DNA of 64,000 nt from Thalassospira marina (GCF_002844375.1 NZ_CP024199.1:1004001-1068000); one strand, 5' to 3'; numbered from the stretch's first letter, positions 34,513-44,248 are shown. The notes: a model not told the origin generated them from the letters alone. Made by a program: numbers and translations.

Positions 34513-35307
34513 TTGAAGGCGCGTATCATAGAACTCCCTGACTGGCTGCGCCAAGCATGGCCGCCGCTGAAACACATCATTCGCACCGATGAAGGCGGTT
34601 TTTCATCTGTCGGGCTGGTAAAGCTTGCAGATAAAGGTGTTCTTTTTCCGATGCTTGAGCAATTCGCCCGTTCTTATCCTGCGGTAAAGCGGCCGCCTGT
34701 GGCATCGCAATGGTCGATGAATTATCTGAGTGTGCTGTTCCCGGCCTTATTGGCAGGTACCCTGGGCCGAAACCGGGAAATACCGGTATGGGAAGCAGGA
34801 ATTGCCCTGTTACATGACGAGGCCAGGCCTGCAGCGCTGCGCATGGATGGCGGCTTTTGGGCTCTGCCCGCCCAGCCAGTTGACGATTATTGGCAGCAGG
34901 TTGTCAGCCGTCATTTAGAACCGTTATTTGCGACGTTATCGCAGTGGGGTGGTGTATCGCCCAAGGTTTTATGGGGCAATGTGATTGCTGTCTGGGATGG
35001 GGCGTTTGATCGTTTAAGCGGCGGCATGGACCCGGATATGCATTTTGCTGCCTATCAATGGATTGATCATACGATTGTTTTGGATGGCCGACTGAGATTG
35101 CGGGACCAGCAGCGCATGGTTGTTTCACCTGCGCCAGACATTTGTGCGCAAATCCCGCTAAGAAAGCACTGCTGCCTGCATTACATGCTTCATGCACCAG
35201 TTATTGATCAACCAGAAGTGCTGTGCGAGGCGTGTCCTAGATTACACCGGCAGCCACCGGGTTCACAGGAAAACTATTTGCGATCCATCCGCCTTGGGCA
35301 TGGTTGA
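34513..35307 (+). CDS. fhuF: FhuF-like ferric-siderophore reductase
   Basis: The 264-residue protein matches FhuF-type [2Fe-2S] siderophore reductases: the N-terminal part contains PPVASQWSMNYLSVLFPALLAGTL, the middle WGNVIAVWDGAFDRL, and the C-terminus KHCCLHYMLHAPVIDQPEVLCEACP. The cluster ligands of FhuF are CC-x10-C-x2-C; here the first gap is 16 residues, an unusual insertion, with the C-x2-C pair kept. It would release iron from siderophores in the cytoplasm. The start is a TTG (34513) with no clear ribosome site and almost touching the Fur-like box, so the true start may be slightly downstream. It reads towards the TonB receptor gene. Confidence 0.78.
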   Translation: MKARIIELPDWLRQAWPPLKHIIRTDEGGFSSVGLVKLADKGVLFPMLEQFARSYPAVKRPPVASQWSMNYLSVLFPALLAGTLGRNREIPVWEAGIALLHDEARPAALRMDGGFWALPAQPVDDYWQQVVSRHLEPLFATLSQWGGVSPKVLWGNVIAVWDGAFDRLSGGMDPDMHFAAYQWIDHTIVLDGRLRLRDQQRMVVSPAPDICAQIPLRKHCCLHYMLHAPVIDQPEVLCEACPRLHRQPPGSQENYLRSIRLGHG

Positions 35308-35387
35308 GCCCGGAATTGCTGGAGTTTCAGCCGAAAACGGCCGAATTTTCCGGCGGAATGGTGTGAATATGATCGTATTTTTTCGCG

Positions 35388-35406
35388 AATAATAACTATT
35401 GTCATT
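35388..35406. promoter_or_regulatory. Second, weaker Fur-like site before the TonB receptor gene
   Basis: AATAATAACTATTGTCATT contains an imperfect inverted repeat (AATAAC ... GTCATT) and partial Fur-box similarity, about 130 bases before the receptor start. Support is weaker than for the site at 34486. Confidence 0.35.
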
Positions 35407-35535
35407 TGCAATTGACCATGCTTATTCGACGCCGACAGATGTTTCTGGGGTCGGGCAGGCAGTGGAATGGTGTGGGACCATCTGACTTCTCTACCGCGAA
35501 GCTTGAAAAAACGTGGATATGAATGGGAAGTAGAT

Positions 35536-37614
35536 ATGCGTGTTTTAAGTAAAAACTCGTTGGCAATAGCGGTCGCTTCAAGTGCATTGGGCATGACGCC
35601 CGCTTTGGCGGATGAAGAAGTGCCGCAAAAAACAATCCAGCTTGAAGAAGTGATTGTTACGGGTGAAAAAATCAGCCGGAGCGAAGACAGCACCCTATCA
35701 AGCGTTGCCGTGACCACAAGCGAGGATATTCGCAAGGAAGGGGCGCGGAACCTTCAGGATGTTCTAGGCACAACGCCAGGCGTTTATACCCAGTCAGGAA
35801 ACGAAAACTGGGGTATTCGTGGTATTCCCGTTCAGGGGTTTGACGAGCAGGGGCCCGCAGCCTTGAACGGTGCCATTTCGGTTTATGTCGATGACGCGGT
35901 TCAAAGCAACAGCCTGCTGACGGCCAATCCGCTGTCACTGTGGGATGTGGAACAGGTCGAAGTTTATCGTGGGGCGCAATCAACCACCCAGGGCCGAAAT
36001 TCGCTGGCCGGGGCGGTTGTCATTAAAACCAAGGACCCGACATTTACCCCCGAATTTGCCGTGCAGGGAAATGTCGGCCGATTTGGTGAACGCGGGTCAT
36101 CTGCGCTGGCCAACGGGACGCTGGTGGATAACCGGCTGGCCGGGCGACTGGCCGTGGATTACCAGGCAGAAGATGGTTACATCACCAACCAGACGCTGGG
36201 TGAAGATGCCAATCCGTTGCGTTCGGCGAATGTGCGCGGGAAACTGCTGTTTTTGCCGTCTGATGATGTCGATCTGCTTTTGACATTTTCGCATAACAGC
36301 CAGCGTGCAGGCCTTAACGCGGTTTCGGCAACAGGTGGTGTTCCGGATTATTTCAATGTTTATGAAAACACCGAAACCTATCACAAGCTCGATCAGAACG
36401 CGGCAAGCGCCAAGCTGGACTGGTATCTGGATGATGAATGGACGCTGACCAGCATCAGTTCGGCAACCTTTGTTGAAAATCATACGGTCCTTGATTTTGA
36501 CAGGCTTGCAACCAGCACACAGGCGGCCTTGCGCCATCATGAACAAACCATTGCCAGTCAGGAAGTCCGGCTTGGTTATGATTATGACCAGCTAACCGGG
36601 TTCTTTGGCGCCTATCTGGGCCGCACGACCGGCGATATTGACGACCAGCTGGCCGTTAGCGGCACCCCGGTTATGGATGAACAGGGCCGGGTGCAGATTA
36701 ACAATTACGCCCTGTTTGGCGAAGCAAACTGGGAATTTGTCGAGGACTGGACCCTGATTTCCGGCCTGCGCTGGGATTACGAGGAAAACCACACCCGGAT
36801 CAATTACACGCTTGATACGCTGGGTTTGGCGACCGATCCATCGGCGGATGAAAATATCAGTTCCAATGTGTTACTGCCGAAGGTGGGCCTAAGCTATAAT
36901 CTGACCGAAGATCAGCTTGTGGGCGTGACCTGGCAGCGTGGCTATCGCAGTGGCGGTGTGAATTTGCGCGCACTTGCCCAGCACACAACCTATGACCCGG
37001 AATTTACCGATACCTACGAACTGGCGTGGCGTGGTAACTGGCTGAACCGCCGTTTGCGGACCAATGCCAACCTTTATTATACCGACTGGACCGACCAGCA
37101 GGTGACCTTCCGCGATGGCAGTGGCAACCGCCAGATCGCCAATGCGGCAAGCAGCCGGATGGCGGGTATGGAAATGTCGGCCGAATATCTGGTGACGTCG
37201 CAATTGGCCGTAAATGCCGGTGCATCCTATAGCGATACAAAATATGATTCCTTTGTATCGGATGGCATTGATTATAGCGGCCATGATTTTCTGTATGCGC
37301 CGAAATACCAGGCATCGGTCGGGGCGAATTACACGTTTGAAAACGGGTTCCTGATTGGCGGCAATGTTGTTTATCAGGGTGATAGCGTTTCAAACTTCAT
37401 TACCAACGGGTCCAATCAGATTGTTGGCGAACGCCACAGTGACCCGGTTGCGCTGGTTAACCTGAATGCCGAATATGCGATCGGAAATGCGACCTTTAGT
37501 GGTTATGTCAAAAACCTGTTTAACGAGCGCTATATTACCAACAATCAAAGCGATACGGTGATGGATGTGGGCGCACCGCTGACTTTTGGCGTTGCTGCGC
37601 GTTACGCGTTTTAA
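35536..37614 (+). CDS. TonB-dependent siderophore receptor
   Basis: The 692-residue outer-membrane protein has a signal peptide (MRVLSKNSLAIAVASSALGMTPALA), then a TonB box region (LEEVIVTGEK), a plug domain (NLQDVLGTTPGVYTQSG ... IRGIPVQGF ... VEVYRGAQSTTQGRNSLAGAVVIKTKDP) and a 22-strand barrel ending in the expected aromatic residue (AARYAF). The barrel motif WQRGYRSGGVN is typical of receptors for catecholate/hydroxamate siderophores. ATG at 35536 is chosen because the signal peptide begins there and GGGAAG precedes it. It follows the FhuF-like gene and a possible Fur-type site. The ligand is unknown; no siderophore synthesis gene is in the window, so uptake of foreign siderophores is possible. 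Confidence 0.95.
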   Translation: MRVLSKNSLAIAVASSALGMTPALADEEVPQKTIQLEEVIVTGEKISRSEDSTLSSVAVTTSEDIRKEGARNLQDVLGTTPGVYTQSGNENWGIRGIPVQGFDEQGPAALNGAISVYVDDAVQSNSLLTANPLSLWDVEQVEVYRGAQSTTQGRNSLAGAVVIKTKDPTFTPEFAVQGNVGRFGERGSSALANGTLVDNRLAGRLAVDYQAEDGYITNQTLGEDANPLRSANVRGKLLFLPSDDVDLLLTFSHNSQRAGLNAVSATGGVPDYFNVYENTETYHKLDQNAASAKLDWYLDDEWTLTSISSATFVENHTVLDFDRLATSTQAALRHHEQTIASQEVRLGYDYDQLTGFFGAYLGRTTGDIDDQLAVSGTPVMDEQGRVQINNYALFGEANWEFVEDWTLISGLRWDYEENHTRINYTLDTLGLATDPSADENISSNVLLPKVGLSYNLTEDQLVGVTWQRGYRSGGVNLRALAQHTTYDPEFTDTYELAWRGNWLNRRLRTNANLYYTDWTDQQVTFRDGSGNRQIANAASSRMAGMEMSAEYLVTSQLAVNAGASYSDTKYDSFVSDGIDYSGHDFLYAPKYQASVGANYTFENGFLIGGNVVYQGDSVSNFITNGSNQIVGERHSDPVALVNLNAEYAIGNATFSGYVKNLFNERYITNNQSDTVMDVGAPLTFGVAARYAF

Positions 37615-37751
37615 GGTATCCAGGCGGACCGGCATTTTGGCAGGGCCCGCCTGATTTACCTGTCGGCGTGAAGCGGGCATCGGGGCTGTTATGCCACCCG
37701 ATGCCTGCTTTTTGCATCATATGGCAAATGACACGGTATTATCTGATTGGA

Positions 37752-40556
37752 TTAAAACGGCAATTCGTCGTTAAATCCGTCTGGCTCACTGGGCTGGCCG
37801 GGATTGAGGAATAGGCGGGTTTGTTCGATGGCTTCTTTTAGGCCGACGCGCTGGACATTGACGTCATCGGGGAAGGCACCAAGCAGGCGCGAGGGCATGC
37901 GGTTATCAAGCAACACAAAAACCCCGCGGTCTTCGGCGCGGCGCACCAGGCGGCCAAAGGCCTGTTTCATGCGCAGGCGCGTGATCATGTCGTCATAACG
38001 CGCACCGTGGAATGCCGCCTTGCGCGCGCGGTGCAAAATATCGGGCCGGGGCCAGGGCACGCGGTCAAACACGATCAGGCGCAGGCTGTCGCCCGGCACA
38101 TCGACCCCGTCGCGAATGGCATCTGTGCCCAAAAGGCAGGCATCGCGTTCAACCCGGAAAATATCGATCAGGGTGGAAACATCCATGCCATCAATATGCT
38201 GGGCAAGAAGCTGCAAGCCTGCTTCATCCAGCGGGCCGGTTAGCCGTTCATAAACCGCACGCAGGCGGGTAATTGCGGTAAACAGGCCCAAAGCCCCCCC
38301 GTTGGAGGCCAAAAACAGTTCGCGATAGGCCGCCGCGATCTGGTCGGCATTGTCGCGCGCAATGTCATTAACGATGAAAACGCGGGTTTGTTCGCGGTAA
38401 TTATAGGGGCTTTTCATTGCCGCGCGCACCGCAGGCAGGGGCATGTGGGATGCGCCGGTGCGGTCCTCGGCCACGGCCCAGTCAAACATTTCGTCCCCGG
38501 TGCCATCGCGCAATGTGGCCGATGTTACCACCATGCCATGCGTGGTCGGGGCGAGTGCTGCGGTAAGCGGCAGGGTCGGGTCAATATAATGGCGGTGCAT
38601 GCCAATATCAAAATCACGGCCAAACTGGCGTTCGATGGCAAACCAGTCAACAAATTCGGCCGGTGTGGCATCAACCAATGATTCCAGCATCCCGCGCCAG
38701 GCCGCAACCTGCATGATGGCGCGCCGTTCCAAGGATCGGATGGCGGCATCAAGGCGCTGGCGTTCGGCGGAATCAAGCTCGTCGGCTTTTTCATCAAGCA
38801 TATGGGCGATGATTTTGATCAGCGCCTTGGCCGGTTTTTCCAGCGAGGCCAGCGCACGGTCAAGGTCGGCCGCACTTGCAAGAACCTCGGTCACGGCGGG
38901 TTTGCAATCGGTCTCGATGGAATAGCCACGGTCCTTTTCCGCCGCACGCGCCATGACCTGCGCCTTGACATGGGCCAGGAAAATTTCCGCCGGGCCGGTG
39001 GCATGTTCCACACCATCCTGCAGGCGCATCAACCAGCCCTGATCGGGCAGGCACTGGGCCGCAACAATCACGGCATTTACCGCATCGCGCAGTTCTTCGC
39101 GGTCGTGGATCAGGCTTTCAAGGCGCTGTTTAAGGCCGCGTGCGCGTGAACTGCCCTTGTTTTCCGCCCCCAAAAGCCAGCGGCGCAATTCCGCCCCTTC
39201 CTGTCCGGTCAGGTGGGCGGAAAAGGCCTTGTCGGCGGCATCAAACAGGTGGTGCCCCTCGTCAAAGACATAGCGGGTCGGCATTAACGTATCATCCAGC
39301 CCGCCCAAGGCTGCCTGCACCATGACAAGGGCATGGTTCGCCACCACAATTTCGGCGGATCGCGCCCGGCGCACGGTCTTTTCGACAAAACAGCGTGAAT
39401 AATGCGGGCAGGCGGCATAAATACATTCGCCGCGCTGATCGGCCAGGGCGGATGTAAAACGTGTGCCGATCAGCTCGGTCAGCCAGGCGGGGAAATCGCC
39501 GCCAACCATATCGCCATCGCGGGTCGCCGCCGCCCAGCGCGCCATCAGGCCAAGCGGAATGGCCTGGCGCGGTTGCTGGGCCAGGGGGCGCTGGGCTTCT
39601 TCAAAATTCAGAAGGCACAGGTAATTTTCCCGGCCCTTGCGCACCACGGCCTTGCGGCGTTTGTCGCGCGCATCGGGATAAAGGCGGTTAAGTTCGCTGT
39701 CGATCTGGCGTTGCAAATTGCGGGTATAGGTGGAAATCCAAACCGCACCTTCGTTTTTTTCCGCCCACACCGATGCCGGGGCAACGTAACCCAGTGTTTT
39801 GCCTGTGCCCGTGCCTGCTTCGGCCAAAACAATGTTTGGTGTGCCGTCCGCCGTGCGCGGGGAAAAGGCCGAACATACGGCGGATGAATAATCCGCCTGT
39901 TGCGGGCGTTCTTCGGCCCCTTCGCCAAGCAGCTTTAACAGCCGTTCGCGGGCCTCGCTGGGTTCAACCGGGTTGTTGCCTGGCGGCGGTGGCGGTGCAT
40001 GTTCGGACCATTCCCCCAGCTTTTTCCAAACTTTAAGCCCTTCATAAACCGCAAAGCGATGCGGCCCATCGCCATCCGCGCCAAGTGCGGCCAGCACCGG
40101 CACTCCCCACGGCCATTGCCCGCGCGCCATCGGCCAGGCAATGGAAAGGGCACGTGCACGCCGTTCAGCCGGCAGAACAGCAAGTTCCTGTAACAGGCGT
40201 TTCATGGCTTCGGCCATGGCTTCGGCCTGGCCGATCAAATCATCGGCGGCTCGCTGGCCGGTGGCAAGGGCAATGCCGCGCGGGGTGGGCACACAAAATT
40301 GCGCCGGGCGCACAAAGGCAAACAGTTCCAGCAGGTCGTGGGCATGAAAACCATCCAGCCGCAGGCGTTTGGCGCTGGCGGGCATATGCACGACGATGGG
40401 CCGCTCATCGCGCGCACGCCTTGCGGCGGCGGCAAGCTGCATTTCCTCGATTTCGCCATCAGGTGTCAAAAAGACAGCATGACGCAAACCGGCAACCATG
40501 ACCGGTGCGTTGGGGGGCAAAAAACGGGGCCTGGTATCGGAACGATCATCGAACAT
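37752..40556 (-). CDS. DinG/YoaA-family ATP-dependent DNA helicase
   Basis: The 934-residue protein has a 200-residue N-terminal extension and then an XPD-type helicase: Walker A AEAGTGTGKTLGY (about 241), a cysteine cluster CIYAACPHYSRC (about 376-387) with a further Cys in YLCLLN for an iron-sulfur cluster, the DEAH-type box FDEGHHLFD (about 429), and motif VI QAFGRLVRRAEDRGVF near the C-terminus. Such helicases unwind 5' to 3', resolving R-loops and replication-blocking structures. The N-terminal part (VVHMPASAKRLRLDGFHAHDLLELFAFVRPAQF...) is not an exonuclease and is a feature of alphaproteobacterial members. Length fits that subgroup. No operon partner. Confidence 0.92.
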   Translation of the reverse strand: MFDDRSDTRPRFLPPNAPVMVAGLRHAVFLTPDGEIEEMQLAAAARRARDERPIVVHMPASAKRLRLDGFHAHDLLELFAFVRPAQFCVPTPRGIALATGQRAADDLIGQAEAMAEAMKRLLQELAVLPAERRARALSIAWPMARGQWPWGVPVLAALGADGDGPHRFAVYEGLKVWKKLGEWSEHAPPPPPGNNPVEPSEARERLLKLLGEGAEERPQQADYSSAVCSAFSPRTADGTPNIVLAEAGTGTGKTLGYVAPASVWAEKNEGAVWISTYTRNLQRQIDSELNRLYPDARDKRRKAVVRKGRENYLCLLNFEEAQRPLAQQPRQAIPLGLMARWAAATRDGDMVGGDFPAWLTELIGTRFTSALADQRGECIYAACPHYSRCFVEKTVRRARSAEIVVANHALVMVQAALGGLDDTLMPTRYVFDEGHHLFDAADKAFSAHLTGQEGAELRRWLLGAENKGSSRARGLKQRLESLIHDREELRDAVNAVIVAAQCLPDQGWLMRLQDGVEHATGPAEIFLAHVKAQVMARAAEKDRGYSIETDCKPAVTEVLASAADLDRALASLEKPAKALIKIIAHMLDEKADELDSAERQRLDAAIRSLERRAIMQVAAWRGMLESLVDATPAEFVDWFAIERQFGRDFDIGMHRHYIDPTLPLTAALAPTTHGMVVTSATLRDGTGDEMFDWAVAEDRTGASHMPLPAVRAAMKSPYNYREQTRVFIVNDIARDNADQIAAAYRELFLASNGGALGLFTAITRLRAVYERLTGPLDEAGLQLLAQHIDGMDVSTLIDIFRVERDACLLGTDAIRDGVDVPGDSLRLIVFDRVPWPRPDILHRARKAAFHGARYDDMITRLRMKQAFGRLVRRAEDRGVFVLLDNRMPSRLLGAFPDDVNVQRVGLKEAIEQTRLFLNPGQPSEPDGFNDELPF

Positions 40557-41011
40557 TTGGGGGACTATAGGGATTCCGGTGCGGCGGCGCTACTGTCGAA
40601 AACAGGTTTTTACGGCTGTTTGCAAAATCGCCCTAAAACCCGATAGGGGCTGCCGGTTTTGCGGGGGGATCGCCGTGAAAACCATACCCGCATATCGCCG
40701 GGCGCACACCTGCCGGATCACACATGCAATCTGGCCTGCCCATTGACGGCAAAATGCACGATGGGTATAGAAAGCCAAGGTTCCCGGCACCTGCCGCTCG
40801 CATGGTTTGATGGTTAAACATCAGATCCGTGGTGAAGCCCGGGCGATTTTGTGAAACAGACTGTTTTTACCCTGTTTTCACCCTGTTTGATCCTGTGTTC
40901 ACCCTGCATTCCGCGCAGGTGGCAATGCGAGCATCCATTTTGCCCGTCACGCACACCCCAAAGGGGCACCGTGCCGGACCATTGCGGGATGCCAAAAGAC
41001 AGGAGAACGGG
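40557..41011. other. 455-base intergenic region with phased CCCTG repeats
   Basis: It lies between the divergent helicase and MATE genes. The left part is GC-rich and featureless. The array ACCCTGTTTTC (40869-40879), ACCCTGTTTGA (40880-40890), TCCTGTGTTC (40891-40900) and ACCCTGCATTC (40901-40911) has a period of 10-11 bases, about one helical turn. It ends 100 bases before the MATE start and could be a multi-site operator. Confidence 0.6.
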
Positions 41012-42391
41012 ATGTCAGAAAATGATGTTTCCCAAAGTTCCTTTGTGACGGCGCCGCTTGGCCGGGTCTTTGCCAAAACGGCACTGCCTATCATTTTTGT
41101 GATGGGAATGAACGGCACGCTGGCAATTGTGGATGCCGTATTTTTGGGGATTTATGCCGGGCCTGGTGCGGTGGCGGCGGTGACCCTGATATTTCCTTTT
41201 GTAATGGTCATGAATGCCCTGGCGACCCTGGTGGGAAGTGGCATGTCAAGCGTGCTGGCGCGCCATTTGGGCGCAGGAAACGCGATGCAGGCCCGCGCCG
41301 TCTTTGCAGGGGCGCATGGATTTTCCCTAATGATGGCGGCGGGCCTGTGGGGCCTGTTTGCCCTGTTTGGTGCGCCTTTGACAATTCGGTTGGCAGATGG
41401 GGATGTTGCGCTGGCAGGGGCGGGGTATCAATATCTGGCCGTGCTGGTGGCGGGTGTGCCAGTGATGTTTTTGCTGGCCGTCAATGGCGATGCCCTTCGT
41501 AATGAAGGGCGGGCAGCCATGATGGCCGGGTTAAGCCTGCTGGTCAGCATCGGCAATATGGGGCTGAACTACATCCTGATTGCGCAAATGGATATGGGGG
41601 TGGTTGGTTCGGCGCTGGCGACCCTGGCAGCACAGGTTTCTGGCCTGGTCCTGGTTGTGATCTATCGCCATCGGGATGGTGCCATGTTGCGGTTTGACCG
41701 GCATATGATGCCCCATTTGGGCCGTGGCTGGCGCGATATTGCGATGCTGGGTGTACCGCAATGTTTGGGGATGCTGGGCATTGCATTGGGCGCAGGGGCC
41801 GTAATTGCCGCCTTGCAAATGACGCTGAAGGGGCTAGGCGATTATGCCCTGACCATTACCGCCTTTGGCATTGTCACACGTATTACCAGCTTTGTGTTTT
41901 TGCCGGTTTTGGGGCTGGCACAGGCGTTTCAATCCCTTGCCGGGCATAATTACGGGGCGGGAAATGCAGGCCGGGTACGGCAAAGTCTGAAACTGGCGAT
42001 GCTGGTGGCACTGGCATATTGCACCTTGGCAGAACTGCTTTTGGCAGGTTTTGCCAGCGTGCTGGGAAGTGCATTTGTTGATGATGGCCAGGTGCAGGGC
42101 GAAATTGGCCGCATATTGCCCATGGTGATGATGGCGTTTTTCACCGTCGGCCCGATGATGATGGTGGCGACCTATTTTCAGGCCATCGGCAATGCCGGGC
42201 GGGCCGCGTTGCTGGGGCTGGCAAAGCCGTATCTGTTTGCCTTGCCCGCCACATTTTTATTGCCGTTATGGCTGGGGGAAAATGGCATCTGGCTGGCAAG
42301 GCCGGTGGCGGATATTTCGCTGGTGCTGCTGACCGGGCTGGTCGTGATGCGATGGGCCAGCGGTTTTAACATGGTCGGCCGTCCCGGCTAA
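41012..42391 (+). CDS. MATE family efflux transporter
   Basis: The 459-residue protein has twelve membrane spans in two halves, with the MATE features PIIFVMGMNGTLAIVDAVFLG at span 1 and a matching second half beginning GVPQCLGMLGIALGAGAV. LGAGNAMQARAVF after span 3 and GHNYGAGNAGRV in the second half are the paired family motifs. Such proteins export cationic drugs or metabolites using Na+ or H+. ATG at 41012 has AGGAGA at good spacing; the frame running from 40829 crosses the repeat array and is rejected. It is followed by an AraC regulator on the same strand. Substrate unknown. Confidence 0.92.
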   Translation: MSENDVSQSSFVTAPLGRVFAKTALPIIFVMGMNGTLAIVDAVFLGIYAGPGAVAAVTLIFPFVMVMNALATLVGSGMSSVLARHLGAGNAMQARAVFAGAHGFSLMMAAGLWGLFALFGAPLTIRLADGDVALAGAGYQYLAVLVAGVPVMFLLAVNGDALRNEGRAAMMAGLSLLVSIGNMGLNYILIAQMDMGVVGSALATLAAQVSGLVLVVIYRHRDGAMLRFDRHMMPHLGRGWRDIAMLGVPQCLGMLGIALGAGAVIAALQMTLKGLGDYALTITAFGIVTRITSFVFLPVLGLAQAFQSLAGHNYGAGNAGRVRQSLKLAMLVALAYCTLAELLLAGFASVLGSAFVDDGQVQGEIGRILPMVMMAFFTVGPMMMVATYFQAIGNAGRAALLGLAKPYLFALPATFLLPLWLGENGIWLARPVADISLVLLTGLVVMRWASGFNMVGRPG

Positions 42392-42529
42392 GCAAATGGC
42401 CCGATCGGGCAGCGCGTGGTGGCGTGAGTACCGGGACAGCAGCGTGATCATGGTGTATGGTTACGCTGCCCGGCCTGCCTGATGTGGTGCAGATTGCGGC
42501 CTGGCATTGGCCGTTCGGGCAGGAAATGG

Positions 42530-43435
42530 ATGGGATATATGACGGCGAAACCGCAGCAAAGTGGCAGTAACCAGCGTTTTTGGCACGATACGGACGTTCC
42601 CTTCATCGAGGCGCGTTTTGTGCGCGAAGGGCGGGATATCCGATCGGACAAGCATACCCATGATACCTTTTCCATCGGCGCGATTTTGGGCGGGGCGAGT
42701 GCCTGCCACATGCGCCGCGCCAAGCATGAATTAAGTACGGGCACAGTGATTTTCATCAACCCGGAAGATGTTCATGATTGCCACCCGCTGGTCGAACGGG
42801 GTTGGGCCTTTCAGATGTTATATGTCGATACCGACTGGCTTTTGGATGTGCAGGCGCAAAATGATGCCGACGCGAACGGAAAATTTGCCGCCTATGACCC
42901 GGTATTAAGCCAGGATCCGGTGATTTTTGCCCAACTAACCCGGTTGGGCAGGATTTTGGCAGACCACGATATTCCGGCATTGGGTAAAGAAGAAGCCGCA
43001 ACCGCATTTTTCAGCCTGCTGGCAGAACGCACCGGGCGGGGCAAAACACGGTTATATGCCATGGGGCAAGGTGGCGTGGGCCGTATTGCGGGGATGCAGG
43101 GCGAAAAGCCTGAAGGGGGCAAAGGCGTTTTACGGGCGGCAGAATATATTCGCGCCCATTGTGAACAACCCCTGCGCCTGAATGGTATCAGCGCGCAGGC
43201 GGGCATGACACCTTCGGCACTGGTGCGGGCCTTTGGCCAGCAATATGGCATTACACCCCATGCCTATCTGATGAATTGCCGCATCCAGCGCGCCCGTCAT
43301 GCCCTGAAACGGGGTGAGCGGATTGTTGATGTCGCACTGGCCTGCGGCTTTGCCGACCAGGCACATTTCCAGCGTATTTTCAAACGCCAGATGACGGCAA
43401 CCCCGCGCCAATACGCCCATGTGATGAGCGCCTGA
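42530..43435 (+). CDS. AraC-family regulator with cupin sensor domain
   Basis: The 301-residue protein has an N-terminal cupin domain (SDKHTHDTFSIGAILGG ... TGTVIFINPEDVHDCHPL) and a C-terminal pair of helix-turn-helix motifs (LRLNGISAQAGMTPSALVRAFGQQYGITPHAYLMNCRIQRARHAL ... DVALACGFADQAHFQRIFKRQMTATPRQY). This is the AraC subgroup often found beside LysE-type exporters, and the next gene, convergent, is one. ATG 42530 or 42539 are both possible starts. Its effector is unknown, probably an amino acid or derivative. Confidence 0.9.
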   Translation: MGYMTAKPQQSGSNQRFWHDTDVPFIEARFVREGRDIRSDKHTHDTFSIGAILGGASACHMRRAKHELSTGTVIFINPEDVHDCHPLVERGWAFQMLYVDTDWLLDVQAQNDADANGKFAAYDPVLSQDPVIFAQLTRLGRILADHDIPALGKEEAATAFFSLLAERTGRGKTRLYAMGQGGVGRIAGMQGEKPEGGKGVLRAAEYIRAHCEQPLRLNGISAQAGMTPSALVRAFGQQYGITPHAYLMNCRIQRARHALKRGERIVDVALACGFADQAHFQRIFKRQMTATPRQYAHVMSA

Positions 43436-43501
43436 GCGCGAATTGCGCGGAATGGGCACGATTGGCGCGGTTGGTAAAAGCCTGAATAAGGGCAAAGGGC
43501 T

Positions 43502-44101
43502 TTAATGCAACAGCAGGTAAAGCGCACTTGCCAGCAGCAAAGCCGCCATGCAGCGATTAAAGCGCCGCACGAGAATATCGTTATGCAGGTAACGCCGCAA
43601 AAATGCCCCGGCCCCGGCCCAGCAGCTTACCGAGGCAAAGCAGATGACAAAATAAAGGGCGACAAACTGCCAGATCAGCACCGGGTCACCATCGGCAATA
43701 AAGGCCCCCATACCGGCGACAGAGGCCATCCATGCCTTGGGATTAAGCCATTGCAGGGTGGCACCGGTCAGGATGGAAGGGGCCTTGGCACCGCGATCAG
43801 TGTTGATTTTGCCGCTATCGATCGCAAGTTTGATTGCAAGATACCCCAGAAACGCCACCCCGGCCCATTTGATGAACAGGGTAACTTCGGGGATCTGGGT
43901 TAAAAGCTGATGCAGGCCAAGGCCGATCAGCAGCAAAAGCAGGCAGAAACCTGCTGTCGCGCCAAAAACCGGGCGCAGGGCAGGCTGAAAACCATATTTA
44001 ACCGATGTGCCAAGCACCAGAATATTGACCGGCCCCGGCGTGATCGAGGCGACAAGGGCGAAACTTGCCATCGAAAGATAAAGACTAAGACTGCCAGACA
44101 T
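43502..44101 (-). CDS. LysE-family amino-acid exporter
   Basis: This 199-residue protein has six membrane spans and the RhtB/LysE pattern: SITPGPVNILVLGTSVKYGFQPALRPVFGATAGF at the N-terminus and LQWLNPKAWMASVAGMGAF in the middle. These export amino acids or homoserine-lactone-like compounds. It converges with the AraC gene, whose product is the likely regulator, since such gene pairs recur in proteobacteria. Start at ATG 44101. Confidence 0.9.
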   Translation of the reverse strand: MSGSLSLYLSMASFALVASITPGPVNILVLGTSVKYGFQPALRPVFGATAGFCLLLLLIGLGLHQLLTQIPEVTLFIKWAGVAFLGYLAIKLAIDSGKINTDRGAKAPSILTGATLQWLNPKAWMASVAGMGAFIADGDPVLIWQFVALYFVICFASVSCWAGAGAFLRRYLHNDILVRRFNRCMAALLLASALYLLLH

Positions 44102-44222
44102 TACGTTTCCTGCTTTTGCATTTGTTTTGATTTTTTGCAGGTAAGCCGATTGCGCAGCCGAATTATTGAAGAAAATTGTCCCTGATCGCGATTTTGATAA
44201 AAATTTTTACCATGCGCCAAAA

Positions 44223-44248
44223 GGCCGCCCGGTTGTGGCCGGGCGGCC
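44223..44248 (-). terminator. Terminator after the cif-type operon
   Basis: A perfect 10-base stem (GGCCGCCCGG / CCGGGCGGCC) with a 6-base loop lies 34 bases beyond the hydrolase stop; on the minus strand four T follow. Confidence 0.75.

Noticed and set aside
40829..41011. N-terminal extension of the MATE frame
   Set aside because: It translates the phased CCCTG repeats and lacks a ribosome site, whereas ATG 41012 has AGGAGA upstream and precedes the first span properly.
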